Source: Sphingobacterium sp. ML3W (GTDB lineage: Bacteria; Bacteroidota; Bacteroidia; Sphingobacteriales; Sphingobacteriaceae). From it: a stretch of 64,000 bases of DNA. Each line of letters begins with the position of its first letter. Position 1 is the stretch's first letter. The notes beneath the pieces were generated by a model. The model saw nothing but the letters and a program-made list of their open reading frames with translations. It did no database searches and was not told where the DNA came from. This document shows, one piece after another, positions 44,523 through 54,956 of the stretch. The stretch is taken from assembly GCF_000747525.1 (NCBI RefSeq), contig NZ_CP009278.1, positions 2,728,001-2,792,000 on the forward strand, in the 5' to 3' direction. The position numbers and the translations under genes were made by a program.

Positions 44523-47500
44523 GATACTGATAAAGTTAAGGTTTTTACCTCAATTGTAAAGAAAGTCACTATACTAAAATAGTATCGATAACCATTTTCC
44601 TCTACGATCGTAAACTCATCTATTACATTCTGTTGTGTTCCACCAGTAAGTTTCCATTTATTTTTAACAGGAGAAGATATGGGTTCGCGTATCCCAATGT
44701 ATTGATCGATAGCGCCTGTACTATCAAATTCAATATCATATTCCACAGCATTTATTTTTGCTAATTTTGAGTTTTCAAAACTTCTGCTGGTATTACCCTC
44801 AGTTTCCCAATATCCAAATCTAATCGAAACCATAAGTGTACATACTCCATTTGCATTAGCCGTTAATTGTCCATTTTCCTCTATATCAACTTCTGCTAGA
44901 TTATTTGCTGCTATTTTTGAAACTTGACTTTTATACTTTCCAGCTATTACAATATAGGTATATGGCTCAGGCGTTGTACCTTCATTACAGTTCGTTCTAT
45001 AATAAACCCCTTGTTTCTCGTCATTTTCCCACGTACAAAATCCATTTGTATTTGCATATGTTTGACCATTTACGTTCAGATAATTTATAGCCTTACTATT
45101 AGCATCTTCTTCAGAAATTAATGACGTAAAGTGTCCTTCATTTGCAACCATATTAATCACAGACCCTTCTCCACTGTCAGCACAATTGTTCTTTGTAAAA
45201 CTTATACTTTGCCTTACATTTACATAGATACAGGTACCATTTGTATTAGCATAAGTTTGTCCATTACTTACTAAATCTTGGATTGCTAGATTATTCGCTT
45301 CTTCTTTACTTGTTCCTTGATATTTTCCTACTTCAATTACATATTCTACTGCACTTCCTCTCCCATTTGGACATTGCTTATAAAATGTTTGCTTTTGCTC
45401 ATCATTTGTATATGTCAATACTTCTGCCGATTCAACATATAACTGCATCACTATCGCTTCAGTCCACTCTCCAGAAATATATGCCCGGTATGTCAGTTCA
45501 TCATTCCCTACATAATCTAAATCAGATTCATACAAAATATCTCGACCATCTACAGTTGCAATTCCATGTTCCGGCATATTTACAATTTGTATTTCTGTAG
45601 GAAGCCCACTGATATCATTATTAATTTTCCATGTTTGCTCATTAAAATAAGAATCATAAACAATAATATTATAATCAGACACACCTACCATCACACTCCG
45701 ATTAGCACGATCATAACCAATGTTAATATGTGCATTACTCTTCAAAGCATCATGCAATACTTGACGTGTCTCTGTATCTAAACTGTAAATTTCAGAAATT
45801 GGATCAACACCATTTCCACCAACTCGACAAATTGACATAGTCCCAGGACTTAAAAAATAATGATTATTCTCATTTTTCACATACGCTTCAGGATGACGAC
45901 CAATTCCTCCATCAAAAGAATAATACTCTAAGTTTGGACTCAATATCTTATCATAAAGTCCCAATTGAGATTGACCGGACTGATCTCTAATAATACGACC
46001 ATATACCGGAGACCACCCACTTTTCAATTCTTTAAACACAAACAGTTTTCCATCACCAGCAACTGTTCGCATTATCCCCCCACTATTATCATTATAATCC
46101 ACTCGATCAAGGTTATCAAAATCGTTGAATCCATTAATTTTTGTATCTTCTATTGTATTGTTAGAATAGCGACAACGATCGATAAAATTCACTATACCTG
46201 TCTTATCGTCCTTTGCTACAGGTCTTCCTGTATCATATAGTGAACTATCATAATAGTCCGAAAAAGAAGGATCTTCCACTGTAGAAACAACTCCATTTGC
46301 ATTTTTAACCGAATTAGTCACCGGCATTTCTCTCTTCCGTATATAAGACATCCCATTACTAACTTTGATAATAGCAGGTTCAGTTTCAGTTTGTTGTTGA
46401 AAATTACCTCCATGCATTCGTAAATCAGTTCCCCAATTTAGGATAGGATACTTATGCCCAAACTCATAAAATGCTGCTAGGCCCAGAGATTCCGCATTTA
46501 AGGATGGAGTAAAAACCTCAACAACAGAAAAATTGATTATACTAGGTGCATTTGGTTTTTTTATACGAATGATACCGTTTCTATTGATAATTTGAAAACT
46601 TGGAAAACTTTTGCTTTCCGGCATCAAACGATCTAATACGTAACCATTATTTGTTACTTGTACAATAGTTCTTTCAACACCATCAATTGATATTATCAAT
46701 CCAATATGATTATTATCTACTGTGGTCGTTTCTACTGTATTTGTACCATTGGTTTTGATGACATCATTTACTTCTTCAATGACTTCATCTTTATACTGAA
46801 GAATCTCAGTTTCAAAAAAATCATAATAATTTTCAACTTTTGTTGGACTTTCAACATCTATTGTCTTTATCAACCGAAGACGATCTCCTTTTTTAAAATT
46901 ATATTTAAGTATGGTATTTGGATGAATTTTCTGATAGGTAAACAAGCTACCAATTACCAAATCTAAATAACTTTCACCACCATTACCGCTATCAATAGCC
47001 TTAAATTCAACTACCTTCTGAATCAGTAATTGAATAAAATATCCATTATTATAAGTCAAATCTGGCCCTATCAATAATTCCCAATACTTGGCCCATACTG
47101 GCGGTCTATGTGAAATATGAGCTGTTACAACAGATAATTTTGCAGCTTCAAAATTATTTATTGGATCAAACTTAACATTCATATTATGTGAAATATAATA
47201 GTTCGATTTACGGCCATCTTCATCATAGTATCGTACAGCAAAATTTCGTGAAGATCCTAACTTGAAAGTTCGTAAATTTTGACCATAGTCTTTTAGTACA
47301 CTATAAAGAACTGGGCTCGCGGATACAAAGAATGGTTTAGAATGACTATTAACTTCATGCATATAGTCAAAAGTAAATTCTACTGTATTTCCAGATCCAC
47401 CTGTAACAGCGCTTACGGACTGAAATCGACTAGCTTTTTGTATTTGACTAACTAAATAATTAGCAACAGATCGATTATCATCAATAGCACTTGCTTTATA

Positions 47501-48769
47501 CTCAAAATTTGGTTTTGTGACAGCTCCATCAGACTTTAATATAAATATGTTACCCTTTTTCACATCTGGTCCTATAGTAACCGTCATAATCGAGTGTACC
47601 CATTCTTTAAACCAGCTTCGTTCAGAATAGGTATATCCATTTATGCCAATAAATGGCTTATTCATTTCAGTTTCATAAATACCATCATCAAAAAGATTTT
47701 GATATTCAACACTAAAAGAAACTGCAGGTAATATTGATTCGAAACCTTCAACTGAATTTGAATAAATCAATGCATTCCTAACCAGTGACTGACATTGTGG
47801 ATATTTAGGCATATAACTATGGGCCCTAGTAACTTTTGCTTGATCAACATCTAGATAAGTACCATCATTATAAAATTTATAAGTGTAGGAAGCGTTATCT
47901 CCAATCCCCAATTCAGCTTTATTGATTACCGCAATTAAATACCAGGGGGATAAATTTCCTTCCGGTAAAGTCTTCATCATTACAATCTCAATATCAGTTA
48001 CCAAAGCATTTCCTGTTTCAACTTGGATATCCAAACAGTTGTTAGTATTTGAAACAGAATCACTTCCTTGATTTGACTCATTTTCAGCGATAGCTACATT
48101 ACTAAAATCACTATGATTTGATTTTTCAAAATCATCATATACAAATCGTTGTGCAAATTTATATTGTGAACCATAAAGTAGATTGTAAGGAATTGCTGGA
48201 TTTGTTGAGTAACTAGCTTTAGGAGCATAAATTGCTGTCTGCTTATATGCCCTTGTATATTCTTCTAATATTTCATCACCATACCCAGTATTAGATTTAT
48301 CTAGGCATTTGTTTATATTTAATTTCCAAGGGCCATCTAATACCCAATAAAGAAGATTACCATGATATACGTCTATATGAATAATTTTATCAGTTTTCTT
48401 CCATTTCCATATTTCATTTCCTCGAGTATCTGATTTGCACTCGATGACCTTTACAATATTTCGATCGACTTCCGAAAACATCATCCAACTATGAAATCCC
48501 GCACTATTCCAGATGGCAAAATAAACTTTATTATTCTCTTCATCACTACATGAACCGATACATTTATTCTCACCTTCCGCCAATGGAGTACGAACCAATT
48601 CATTTCCCTTTAAATTAGTTACAATACCATATTTTCCCTCACCACTTGATAATACCAAACAATTAAAGTAATAACGAACCTGATTAGCAGGAATTAATTC
48701 ATCTGCAATATCTGTATTTTGACCACCTTCAAAGGTATTGATAGCAATTATTTTATTTTCCTCTGCCAT
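44519..48769 (-). CDS. Large tail/muzzle-like protein with three DUF5977 repeats (1416 aa)
   Basis: Structural protein whose N-terminus (IAINTFEGGQNTDIADELIPANQVRYYFNCLVLSSGEGKYGIVTNLKGNE) looks like the opening of large short-tail proteins, including the muzzle of Crassvirales. A long beta-rich middle follows. Residues about 1119-1313 contain three tandem DUF5977-type repeats, each ending in a GQxYANxNGxC motif, a module common in Bacteroidetes secreted proteins. The C-terminal part is beta-rich. Probably the distal tail; repeats may bind the host surface. Confidence 0.68.
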   Translation of the reverse strand: MAEENKIIAINTFEGGQNTDIADELIPANQVRYYFNCLVLSSGEGKYGIVTNLKGNELVRTPLAEGENKCIGSCSDEENNKVYFAIWNSAGFHSWMMFSEVDRNIVKVIECKSDTRGNEIWKWKKTDKIIHIDVYHGNLLYWVLDGPWKLNINKCLDKSNTGYGDEILEEYTRAYKQTAIYAPKASYSTNPAIPYNLLYGSQYKFAQRFVYDDFEKSNHSDFSNVAIAENESNQGSDSVSNTNNCLDIQVETGNALVTDIEIVMMKTLPEGNLSPWYLIAVINKAELGIGDNASYTYKFYNDGTYLDVDQAKVTRAHSYMPKYPQCQSLVRNALIYSNSVEGFESILPAVSFSVEYQNLFDDGIYETEMNKPFIGINGYTYSERSWFKEWVHSIMTVTIGPDVKKGNIFILKSDGAVTKPNFEYKASAIDDNRSVANYLVSQIQKASRFQSVSAVTGGSGNTVEFTFDYMHEVNSHSKPFFVSASPVLYSVLKDYGQNLRTFKLGSSRNFAVRYYDEDGRKSNYYISHNMNVKFDPINNFEAAKLSVVTAHISHRPPVWAKYWELLIGPDLTYNNGYFIQLLIQKVVEFKAIDSGNGGESYLDLVIGSLFTYQKIHPNTILKYNFKKGDRLRLIKTIDVESPTKVENYYDFFETEILQYKDEVIEEVNDVIKTNGTNTVETTTVDNNHIGLIISIDGVERTIVQVTNNGYVLDRLMPESKSFPSFQIINRNGIIRIKKPNAPSIINFSVVEVFTPSLNAESLGLAAFYEFGHKYPILNWGTDLRMHGGNFQQQTETEPAIIKVSNGMSYIRKREMPVTNSVKNANGVVSTVEDPSFSDYYDSSLYDTGRPVAKDDKTGIVNFIDRCRYSNNTIEDTKINGFNDFDNLDRVDYNDNSGGIMRTVAGDGKLFVFKELKSGWSPVYGRIIRDQSGQSQLGLYDKILSPNLEYYSFDGGIGRHPEAYVKNENNHYFLSPGTMSICRVGGNGVDPISEIYSLDTETRQVLHDALKSNAHINIGYDRANRSVMVGVSDYNIIVYDSYFNEQTWKINNDISGLPTEIQIVNMPEHGIATVDGRDILYESDLDYVGNDELTYRAYISGEWTEAIVMQLYVESAEVLTYTNDEQKQTFYKQCPNGRGSAVEYVIEVGKYQGTSKEEANNLAIQDLVSNGQTYANTNGTCIYVNVRQSISFTKNNCADSGEGSVINMVANEGHFTSLISEEDANSKAINYLNVNGQTYANTNGFCTWENDEKQGVYYRTNCNEGTTPEPYTYIVIAGKYKSQVSKIAANNLAEVDIEENGQLTANANGVCTLMVSIRFGYWETEGNTSRSFENSKLAKINAVEYDIEFDSTGAIDQYIGIREPISSPVKNKWKLTGGTQQNVIDEFTIVEENGYRYYFSIVTFFTIEVKTLTLSVS
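44830..45411 (-). repeat. Three DUF5977-type repeats (protein level)
   Basis: Three units of about 60-66 residues: each has a Cys near its start (YKQC, KNNC, RTNC), a GKYxS/GHFTS turn, an acidic helix (EEANNLA, EEDANSKA, SKIAANNLA) and the end motif NGQxxANxNGxC. DNA between units is not identical, so they are old. Confidence 0.75.
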
Positions 48770-48771
48770 AA

Positions 48772-49503
48772 CTATCGCGGACTTGATTTACTATTACTTC
48801 TTATTGCTGACACCCAATCATCTATAGAGCCACTCTGATAAAATTTGCGTAATCGCATCACTTCCTCTTTATAATTCTTGCGATGAATTTCTGCAATTGT
48901 TGGTCTGTTAGTCAACTCATGCCGATGCAGCATAAAGTAAACCAATGCAGATTCTATTTCTGATGGTAACTCATCAGGACAATCTTCTAGACCATCTGAT
49001 TTGTAATACATGACAAGACAATCCCCAGTTCTTACTCGACCAACAATATGACTAAGTCTTGAATTTTTATCATGATTGACATAGCCCAAGGAATTATAAT
49101 TTCCATCGTAACCATACCACTCACCAAGTCCAGCGCTAGTAACATTCAATCTTCCTAAATCCGTATTTCCACTATAAAAAGCATCAATATCATTTTCGTA
49201 GTTACTGACAGATTTATGTGCTGCAGTATGATTCCCAGACATAATAGAAGCATCTACATCCAGCGCCATTATACGTCCATTGCACTTTATACCTAAAGCT
49301 AATGGTTGAATACAATCCTTCGGCCAAGGCACGGAATTAAACCGATTCACCTTTACCTCTTGTTCTCTAAAAAATGGTACTGTAAATATTAATAAATCCT
49401 TTATTCCCAAAAGTAAAAAACCAAGCATGGAATTATACTTACGCAAACCTCCCGTTTCTTTACACAATTCTCGGATTAATTTATCTGTCTTAAATGTTGC
49501 CAT
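48772..49503 (-). CDS. Probable tail/connector structural protein (243 aa)
   Basis: Not recognised by sequence. Central beta-rich part with ALGIKCNGRIMALDVDA and a helical C-terminus (RPTIAEIHRKNYKEEVMRLRKFYQSGSIDDWVSAI). It sits between ring-protein candidates and the muzzle-like protein. By analogy with short-tailed Bacteroidetes phages it may be a tail-ring or stabiliser protein; inference from order only. Confidence 0.5.
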   Translation of the reverse strand: MATFKTDKLIRELCKETGGLRKYNSMLGFLLLGIKDLLIFTVPFFREQEVKVNRFNSVPWPKDCIQPLALGIKCNGRIMALDVDASIMSGNHTAAHKSVSNYENDIDAFYSGNTDLGRLNVTSAGLGEWYGYDGNYNSLGYVNHDKNSRLSHIVGRVRTGDCLVMYYKSDGLEDCPDELPSEIESALVYFMLHRHELTNRPTIAEIHRKNYKEEVMRLRKFYQSGSIDDWVSAIRSNSKSSPR

Positions 49504-49535
49504 ACCGAATGTATTTTAATTAAATTTACTTACCC

Positions 49536-50147
49536 TTACTTCTCCTGGCCATCATTTATAGGATCACTTGGCAATTCTCTTTGCCCTGTCATCATTTCAA
49601 ATAGCATTTGCAACAGTTCCGGTTCTGTTCCTGTTGGTACATTTACTTCATCATCATCACCTAAATTATCCGCGCTCACAATCATCTTCACAATTGCATC
49701 ATCTACCAACGGAGGAGAATTATAATACCATATTTTAGACCCCTCCAAATAGTAACTTGTGAGAGACTTTTTAAAACATGCATAATATTCTTCTAAATCT
49801 AGATCCTGCGAACTAATAGGTATATATCCCTTTCCTTGATATGAACCAATAAAATCGATAGATCTGCCAGATGGCAAAGTAATGGGCTTAGCCGGAAGAT
49901 TACTATACTTACGATTACGTTTAGCATCATATAGGACCTTCATCTCATATGTTTGCAACATCAGTGGGTTTACATCTTTATTCCCATCTTCCTGAGATTT
50001 CTCCAGATAATATTGCTTAGTGTAGAGATAATTAACGCAAGGCGCAATTAAAACAGCGACATCATTATAGCGTACTGACATATCAGTATTTGGCCTACCT
50101 CCAGACATACGAAGTAATACCTGTCCAATTATTTCACCCTTAATCAT
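49536..50147 (-). CDS. Probable head-tail connector protein (203 aa)
   Basis: Not recognised. Starts IKGEIIGQVLLRMSGGRPNTDMSVRYNDVAVLIAPCVNYLY, a helical opening seen in several tail-adaptor proteins, followed by a beta-rich part (PITLPSGRSIDFIG). The ATG overlaps the stop of the next gene upstream (ATGA). Position between capsid and tail genes suggests a ring or adaptor role. Confidence 0.5.
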   Translation of the reverse strand: MIKGEIIGQVLLRMSGGRPNTDMSVRYNDVAVLIAPCVNYLYTKQYYLEKSQEDGNKDVNPLMLQTYEMKVLYDAKRNRKYSNLPAKPITLPSGRSIDFIGSYQGKGYIPISSQDLDLEEYYACFKKSLTSYYLEGSKIWYYNSPPLVDDAIVKMIVSADNLGDDDEVNVPTGTEPELLQMLFEMMTGQRELPSDPINDGQEK

Positions 50148-50815
50148 CGTTCATTAACATTAGTTATAGGTCCTGCCAACGCCGTTTGAACACCCAGTTT
50201 AGCATATTCAGCTAAGACCATCTCCCTACTAGAAATGCCATATTTTTCCAATACCAGATTCAGTAGCAAATTGTAAGCATTTTCGTCCCACGTTAAGTTC
50301 ACAGTTTCGACAGCATCTATAGATTGTATGATTTCACCGTTTACCTCGTCATAGATCATGACTAGTTTTGCTAAGGTTATTTTAGAGATATAAACACCTT
50401 TATAGTTTACTTTTTCTTCTGGATAGTATTGCATATTTTTACCCATTTGCAAATAGTAAGTCATCTCATTATCTAAGGATGGTTTACGCTGTGGAATTTT
50501 CTTGAGAACAACGATTTCATTATATTCAACAGGATAACAAGCAATCTCATTTACTTCCATAGATAAAAATTTAGAAATTCCCGGGGGTCTCACGATTAAA
50601 CCATCATCATCTGTTTCACCAATCATAATCTCTATAAATGGTTGTAAAATCTCTTTCACCCGATCGTTTGTCTCCATAAAAGGTAATAACATATCCAAAG
50701 CCTCTTGCTGTGAATCATTCACCTTACCATTAAAATCAAAAACCGTGTCACGGCCGCCTTGATCTTTCTTAGCGTAGTCCTTGACACGGTTCCATATAGT
50801 CAATATTGAAATCAT
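50144..50815 (-). CDS. Probable head-tail adaptor/ring protein (223 aa)
   Basis: Not recognised with certainty. The opening SILTIWNRVKDYAKKDQGGRDTVFDFNGKVNDSQQEALDMLLPFMETND is a helical adaptor-like segment; the C-terminus is also helical. Placed after the 389-residue gene and coupled to the next gene, so part of the connector block. Confidence 0.5.
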   Translation of the reverse strand: MISILTIWNRVKDYAKKDQGGRDTVFDFNGKVNDSQQEALDMLLPFMETNDRVKEILQPFIEIMIGETDDDGLIVRPPGISKFLSMEVNEIACYPVEYNEIVVLKKIPQRKPSLDNEMTYYLQMGKNMQYYPEEKVNYKGVYISKITLAKLVMIYDEVNGEIIQSIDAVETVNLTWDENAYNLLLNLVLEKYGISSREMVLAEYAKLGVQTALAGPITNVNER

Positions 50816-50845
50816 ATTTTTTGATTAATCTGACATAACAATTTT

Positions 50846-52015
50846 CTACTTTTCAGTCTCTTTATTGCTATAATTTTCTAAATAGTATGTAATAGCATCT
50901 TGATTATCGACAAACCATTGTTCGGTTTGAGGGTGTAGTTTTTCTCCCTTATCTGCGGCATTTTGGCGCTTTACCAATTGTTCTGCTATACGCTTACGAA
51001 ATGGTTCATCTTCATCGACGCGATTAACACTATCATTGATTTTCAATACATTTTTCCCATGAGCTTGATCTTCATATAAAGTAGTATCAACTTTAGCAAG
51101 AGTATCCAAATCCATAATCAAGGACTTATTCTCTGGGGTATTTAAGACAGAAGATTTTGTTTCGCCTACCAAAGCATTTTTGATCTTAGGAATCAATTCT
51201 TTTGTGTTCAATGCAATGTAGTCAGATAGTGCTTTCTGTGCATCAGCACCATATTGAATTGGTAATATCTCTTCTCCAACCAAATACCATCGTTCCAGAC
51301 CATTGATTGTTTTTCTTTCCAAAATACCTTTATCTATAGCATCTTGGATAAATCCTTCGAATTGATAATCTGATACCTGAGTTTTTGAGTAGAAACCTAC
51401 TGGATCTTTCTTTGCCAAATCCATCAATGATTTTTTCAACTCCATATCAGTCAAGTCATCTACACCTGCCATACGTAGCCCCTTAGCAAATTGCCGTAAA
51501 CGAATTGTATTCCATGCTTTATCACCAAGAATAATAGATAAGGCATTTATGGTATATTCTTCTTTTGTGACCTCTTGGGCCGCTATACCGTCCTTGTTAA
51601 GATACTTAAAATCGAAACCAGCTTTTTTATCTCTAAAAGGACTGAATTCATGAAGTGGATGCAGATACCAAAATACAAATGTTACATCATCTTGTATTTC
51701 AACCTGTCCTAATTCATTAGGTATTAAGCTTAATAATATTGGTTGATACAAGGGGTCTTTATCCTTTCTTGGAGTTTGCGAATTAGCATAACGAATCTTT
51801 ACGGTATGGCCATGTTTTTTCGAAAACACAACAAATTCTGGTACTCCACCTATTGATCGAGGCATACGTACACCTCCATTCAATTTATCTTTTACAATAT
51901 TTCGTAATTCAAACACACGTTGCCTTACATTCTGAGGAAGATTATTTTCAATACCCAATTCCTCAAACACTTTCTTTAAACCAACTTTTTGATCGTCTAT
52001 ATAAATCGCTGCCAT
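50846..52015 (-). CDS. Phage structural-region protein of unknown function (389 aa)
   Basis: Not recognised. Soluble, mixed alpha/beta, with a beta part near 60-130 and a helical, charged second half. It is the first gene after the major capsid terminator and lies in the connector block, but nothing links it to a specific role. Confidence 0.5.
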   Translation of the reverse strand: MAAIYIDDQKVGLKKVFEELGIENNLPQNVRQRVFELRNIVKDKLNGGVRMPRSIGGVPEFVVFSKKHGHTVKIRYANSQTPRKDKDPLYQPILLSLIPNELGQVEIQDDVTFVFWYLHPLHEFSPFRDKKAGFDFKYLNKDGIAAQEVTKEEYTINALSIILGDKAWNTIRLRQFAKGLRMAGVDDLTDMELKKSLMDLAKKDPVGFYSKTQVSDYQFEGFIQDAIDKGILERKTINGLERWYLVGEEILPIQYGADAQKALSDYIALNTKELIPKIKNALVGETKSSVLNTPENKSLIMDLDTLAKVDTTLYEDQAHGKNVLKINDSVNRVDEDEPFRKRIAEQLVKRQNAADKGEKLHPQTEQWFVDNQDAITYYLENYSNKETEK

Positions 52016-52169
52016 GCCTTTATTTTTTTAGCTTTTTTTAATATTTCACACAAATTATTTTGTTACGAGTTAGCTCCACATCAACAACTAAATTTAAACT
52101 GAAAAAAGTGCCAAGGGGAACTACCCCCTCAGCACTCAGGCATATATAGCATTGTGTGGTTTGCAATTA
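52016..52169. other. Gap after capsid gene
   Basis: AT-rich; contains the capsid terminator at 52105-52136. No gene seen. Confidence 0.5.
52105..52136 (-). terminator. Terminator after the major capsid gene
   Basis: On the - strand: GTGC-TGA-GGGG / CCCC-TTG-GCAC stem with GTAGT loop followed by TTTTTT. Placed just after the capsid gene it would let capsid mRNA be made in excess over the tail genes. Confidence 0.8.
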
Positions 52170-53621
52170 TTATACTGGCTTGTACTTAACCCATTGGTTA
52201 CCCAATCCAAAGTGACCTCCGATTTCAGAACGCCATTCCAAATTCATGGCATCAATACCGCTTGTTTTTTTGATAGGACCAGCTCCACCATGTTCATACA
52301 TTTCAAACTCTCTACTGTATCCTCCTAGAGCTTTATACTCATATCCGATACAAGATTGTTTAGGATTTGTACCTCCTTTATTTTCAAACATGTCTACAGG
52401 CAAAGCATAACCAGTATTTTTCCAGCTATATCCTTCTGTACCAGCTCCCATTTGCTCATCCAATTCCGAGAAATGTTTTGCCAGCCATGTACGACCATTC
52501 TTACGAACTCCGGCAAAATCTAACCACAAGAAGTGATCGTTACCATCTGTTTCGCTGAAAAGTGGGCTATTCTGGAATGAACCTTTTACAAAAGGAAAAC
52601 AATTGTCTTTTGAAAAATCAATCATATTATTATTCCAAGATTGGAATAAGTTATACCCCATTGGCATTAAATATACATCAGCACCTGCACGTTCACGTGT
52701 AAGAATTTCATCTGTTGCATCTAACGTTTCTATTCCAAATGTTCCTGGAGTAGTTGGCATAATATGTCCTTCTTGTTCTACATATTGATCCATTCCTTGA
52801 GTTGTCTTGATCTGTACATCATGACCCATACCTTCAGAAAATCCAGTAAGATTATTAGATGTTTGACCAAAAAACAAGCCTTTAGAAATACGCCACATTT
52901 GTAAAGCTTCACTATCAGAAGTACCCTCGATTAAAAAAGAACCTTCTTGACCTTCGATATTTTTGAAAGGTAATTGGTTTGTTAATGCCGTACCTGTAAT
53001 GCCAAATTTTGATTTAAAGATTTGAAACTCGTTGGTATATTTAAAGTATCTAGACACTTTACTTTCTACCGAACCACTACCCTCAGGACTTGCATTATCA
53101 CCAATGAAATAACGTCCTCCAGCTGTAATAACCCCAACTAAGGTATCATCCTCATTCAAAGGCTTTAAAGTGATTTGATGAGGATTTACAGTTGTATCCT
53201 TCTTCACAAGAAATGCAGATTTATTGTTTGGTAAATAAACAATATCGCGTTCACTTGGATAGGAGAATCTCACATTGCCAACACCTGGGAAATTAGAAGT
53301 CATCATCGAACCTGCGTCCAATGCGTATACTCCTGGTTGACCCGGACCTGACGGAGCAGTAATAATACCACCAATAGCAAAATTGTTAATTGGCCAGTCT
53401 TTTTCAAAATGACCCATTTCAGGGCCTGAAGCTCGCGTACCTAACCCTAATTCTTTTAACATTGAGAAAAAGTTCTTTTTCAATCTCGGATGTTTATCCA
53501 TGAGTTGTCTACGGAACTGAGGGTTATCTTGCGTAAATTGATAAGCAGTAAACAGTTGTTCTGATGCTACTCCGCCTACCGCTGTAGGCATATTTCCATA
53601 ATTATAAGCTGGTGCTGCCAT
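52170..53621 (-). CDS. Major capsid protein
   Basis: A 483-residue protein in the right place (after terminase, portal and scaffold) and with the right size for a HK97-fold capsid subunit. Features: N-terminal helices (ASEQLFTAYQFTQDNPQFRRQLMDKHPRLKKNFFSMLKELG), a beta-rich centre (FLVKKDTTVNPHQITLKPLNEDD) and a C-terminal part rich in Trp and Gly. It is followed by a strong terminator, as expected for a highly expressed gene. The fold assignment is by context and composition. Confidence 0.8.
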   Translation of the reverse strand: MAAPAYNYGNMPTAVGGVASEQLFTAYQFTQDNPQFRRQLMDKHPRLKKNFFSMLKELGLGTRASGPEMGHFEKDWPINNFAIGGIITAPSGPGQPGVYALDAGSMMTSNFPGVGNVRFSYPSERDIVYLPNNKSAFLVKKDTTVNPHQITLKPLNEDDTLVGVITAGGRYFIGDNASPEGSGSVESKVSRYFKYTNEFQIFKSKFGITGTALTNQLPFKNIEGQEGSFLIEGTSDSEALQMWRISKGLFFGQTSNNLTGFSEGMGHDVQIKTTQGMDQYVEQEGHIMPTTPGTFGIETLDATDEILTRERAGADVYLMPMGYNLFQSWNNNMIDFSKDNCFPFVKGSFQNSPLFSETDGNDHFLWLDFAGVRKNGRTWLAKHFSELDEQMGAGTEGYSWKNTGYALPVDMFENKGGTNPKQSCIGYEYKALGGYSREFEMYEHGGAGPIKKTSGIDAMNLEWRSEIGGHFGLGNQWVKYKPV

Positions 53622-53655
53622 CTTACTATTGTTTTAAATTTGTTAATGACTTTTG

Positions 53656-54858
53656 TTAGCTGTTATTCACCACGAATGCCATAGCCTTACTCATATCATT
53701 TGCATCCTTCACCTCTTTATCAGCTGTTCGCTCGATATTAGATGGATTATGATACTTTTCTGCCATTGATTTTTGCCCAGAGTTATATGCATGGATAATA
53801 TTGTTTTCATATTCCATCATCTTCACTACATTAGACATAAATCCTTCAATGGCTTGCTTTCCTTCTGCACTGTTAACATCAATTTGATTATTGACAGCGA
53901 AATTTTGTACCACTTGATTGAGTTGACCTTTTGTTGTATCAGATATCGGCATATCGATAGTTAGAGCATCTGTTCCGCTCTTTCCATTAATACTTACGCC
54001 TTTAATACCGCCAAATCCATCAACCACTTGCTTCAAATAAGGAGTAGAAGTTTTCAAATATGCAGATTGTTGAGCTTGTGCATCTGCGTGTTGCTGTTCT
54101 GCAGTTTTAGGCTTTTCAAAAGCCGGTGTTTCTGACAATGTAGCTAGATGCTGCTCTAGGTAATTCAAATCAGCAACAGAATCTATCTTTAGGGTCACCT
54201 TAGATTGCTGTACAGCAACTGCATCATGTAGATCCTCATCTAGAGAATACTTCGAACGCAAATAGATTTCAGCATCTTCTGCCGTGATACCATTCTGTAG
54301 TACCAGTGCCATTTTTCTTATTTCTAATGGATCCAAGGACTTTAAGTCACCAGACTTATTCAACATGTTGAATGCGCCTATTTGACTTTCACTTGCACCG
54401 CTAGCGATAAGATTGTTTAGCTTCGACACGTAGTCGTTTGCAAATTTTGGTTGATTATCTATTAAACTTTTGTTTTCAGTTTGAAGTTCAGCTACGCGAC
54501 TTTCCAAGCTCGTAAACTGATCACCTTTACTGATGAATGCCGTTAATTCTTCTTTATTAGAAAACTTTCCACCGCTAATCGTAGCGATAAATTGTCCCTC
54601 ATCTAAAGAAGCCGTTACTGACGCTTCAGTACCTGCTGCGGTATGGGTACTTTCTTTAGTTATGTTTTCTTCAGTTACAGCCGCATTAACAACCTCCGTG
54701 GTTGCTGCTTGCTTAGTTTCTTCAGAATTTCCTACAGCTGCTTCATTTCTTTCTGCACCATCACCTTCTTCAGAAGCTGCTGCTTGCTGTTCATTATACA
54801 CCCCAACAGTACCATTAACTACCGCTTGCATAAAATCATTAGATACACCACCATCCAT
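53656..54858 (-). CDS. Probable capsid scaffold protein
   Basis: A 400-residue acidic protein with an Ala/Glu/Thr-rich, low-complexity N-terminal third (QQAAASEEGDGAERNEAAVGN), a coiled-coil centre (FTSLESRVAELQTENKSLID) and Gln-rich helices (EQQHADAQAQQSAYLK). It is the gene immediately upstream of the capsid gene, where scaffolds are encoded. No protease motif is seen. Confidence 0.68.
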   Translation of the reverse strand: MDGGVSNDFMQAVVNGTVGVYNEQQAAASEEGDGAERNEAAVGNSEETKQAATTEVVNAAVTEENITKESTHTAAGTEASVTASLDEGQFIATISGGKFSNKEELTAFISKGDQFTSLESRVAELQTENKSLIDNQPKFANDYVSKLNNLIASGASESQIGAFNMLNKSGDLKSLDPLEIRKMALVLQNGITAEDAEIYLRSKYSLDEDLHDAVAVQQSKVTLKIDSVADLNYLEQHLATLSETPAFEKPKTAEQQHADAQAQQSAYLKTSTPYLKQVVDGFGGIKGVSINGKSGTDALTIDMPISDTTKGQLNQVVQNFAVNNQIDVNSAEGKQAIEGFMSNVVKMMEYENNIIHAYNSGQKSMAEKYHNPSNIERTADKEVKDANDMSKAMAFVVNNS

Positions 54859-54879
54859 AATTGCCTATTTTTTTAAAAA

Positions 54880-54896
54880 GATTAGTTATACTAAAC
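54880..54896 (+). promoter_or_regulatory. Operator-like palindrome, site 6
   Basis: GATTAGTTATACTAAAC between the divergent scaffold gene (21 bases from its ATG) and the + strand HTH gene (60 bases away). Could control either direction. Confidence 0.65.
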
Positions 54897-54956
54897 TTTT
54901 ACAAATCTAATTCCTTACTTTTGATATATCAATAAGATTATAATACGAGTGGGTTT

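Noticed and set aside
45283..46966. + strand frames opposite the 1416-residue tail gene
   Set aside because: Ile/His/Tyr-rich compositions typical of antisense reading of Asn/Asp-rich protein genes.
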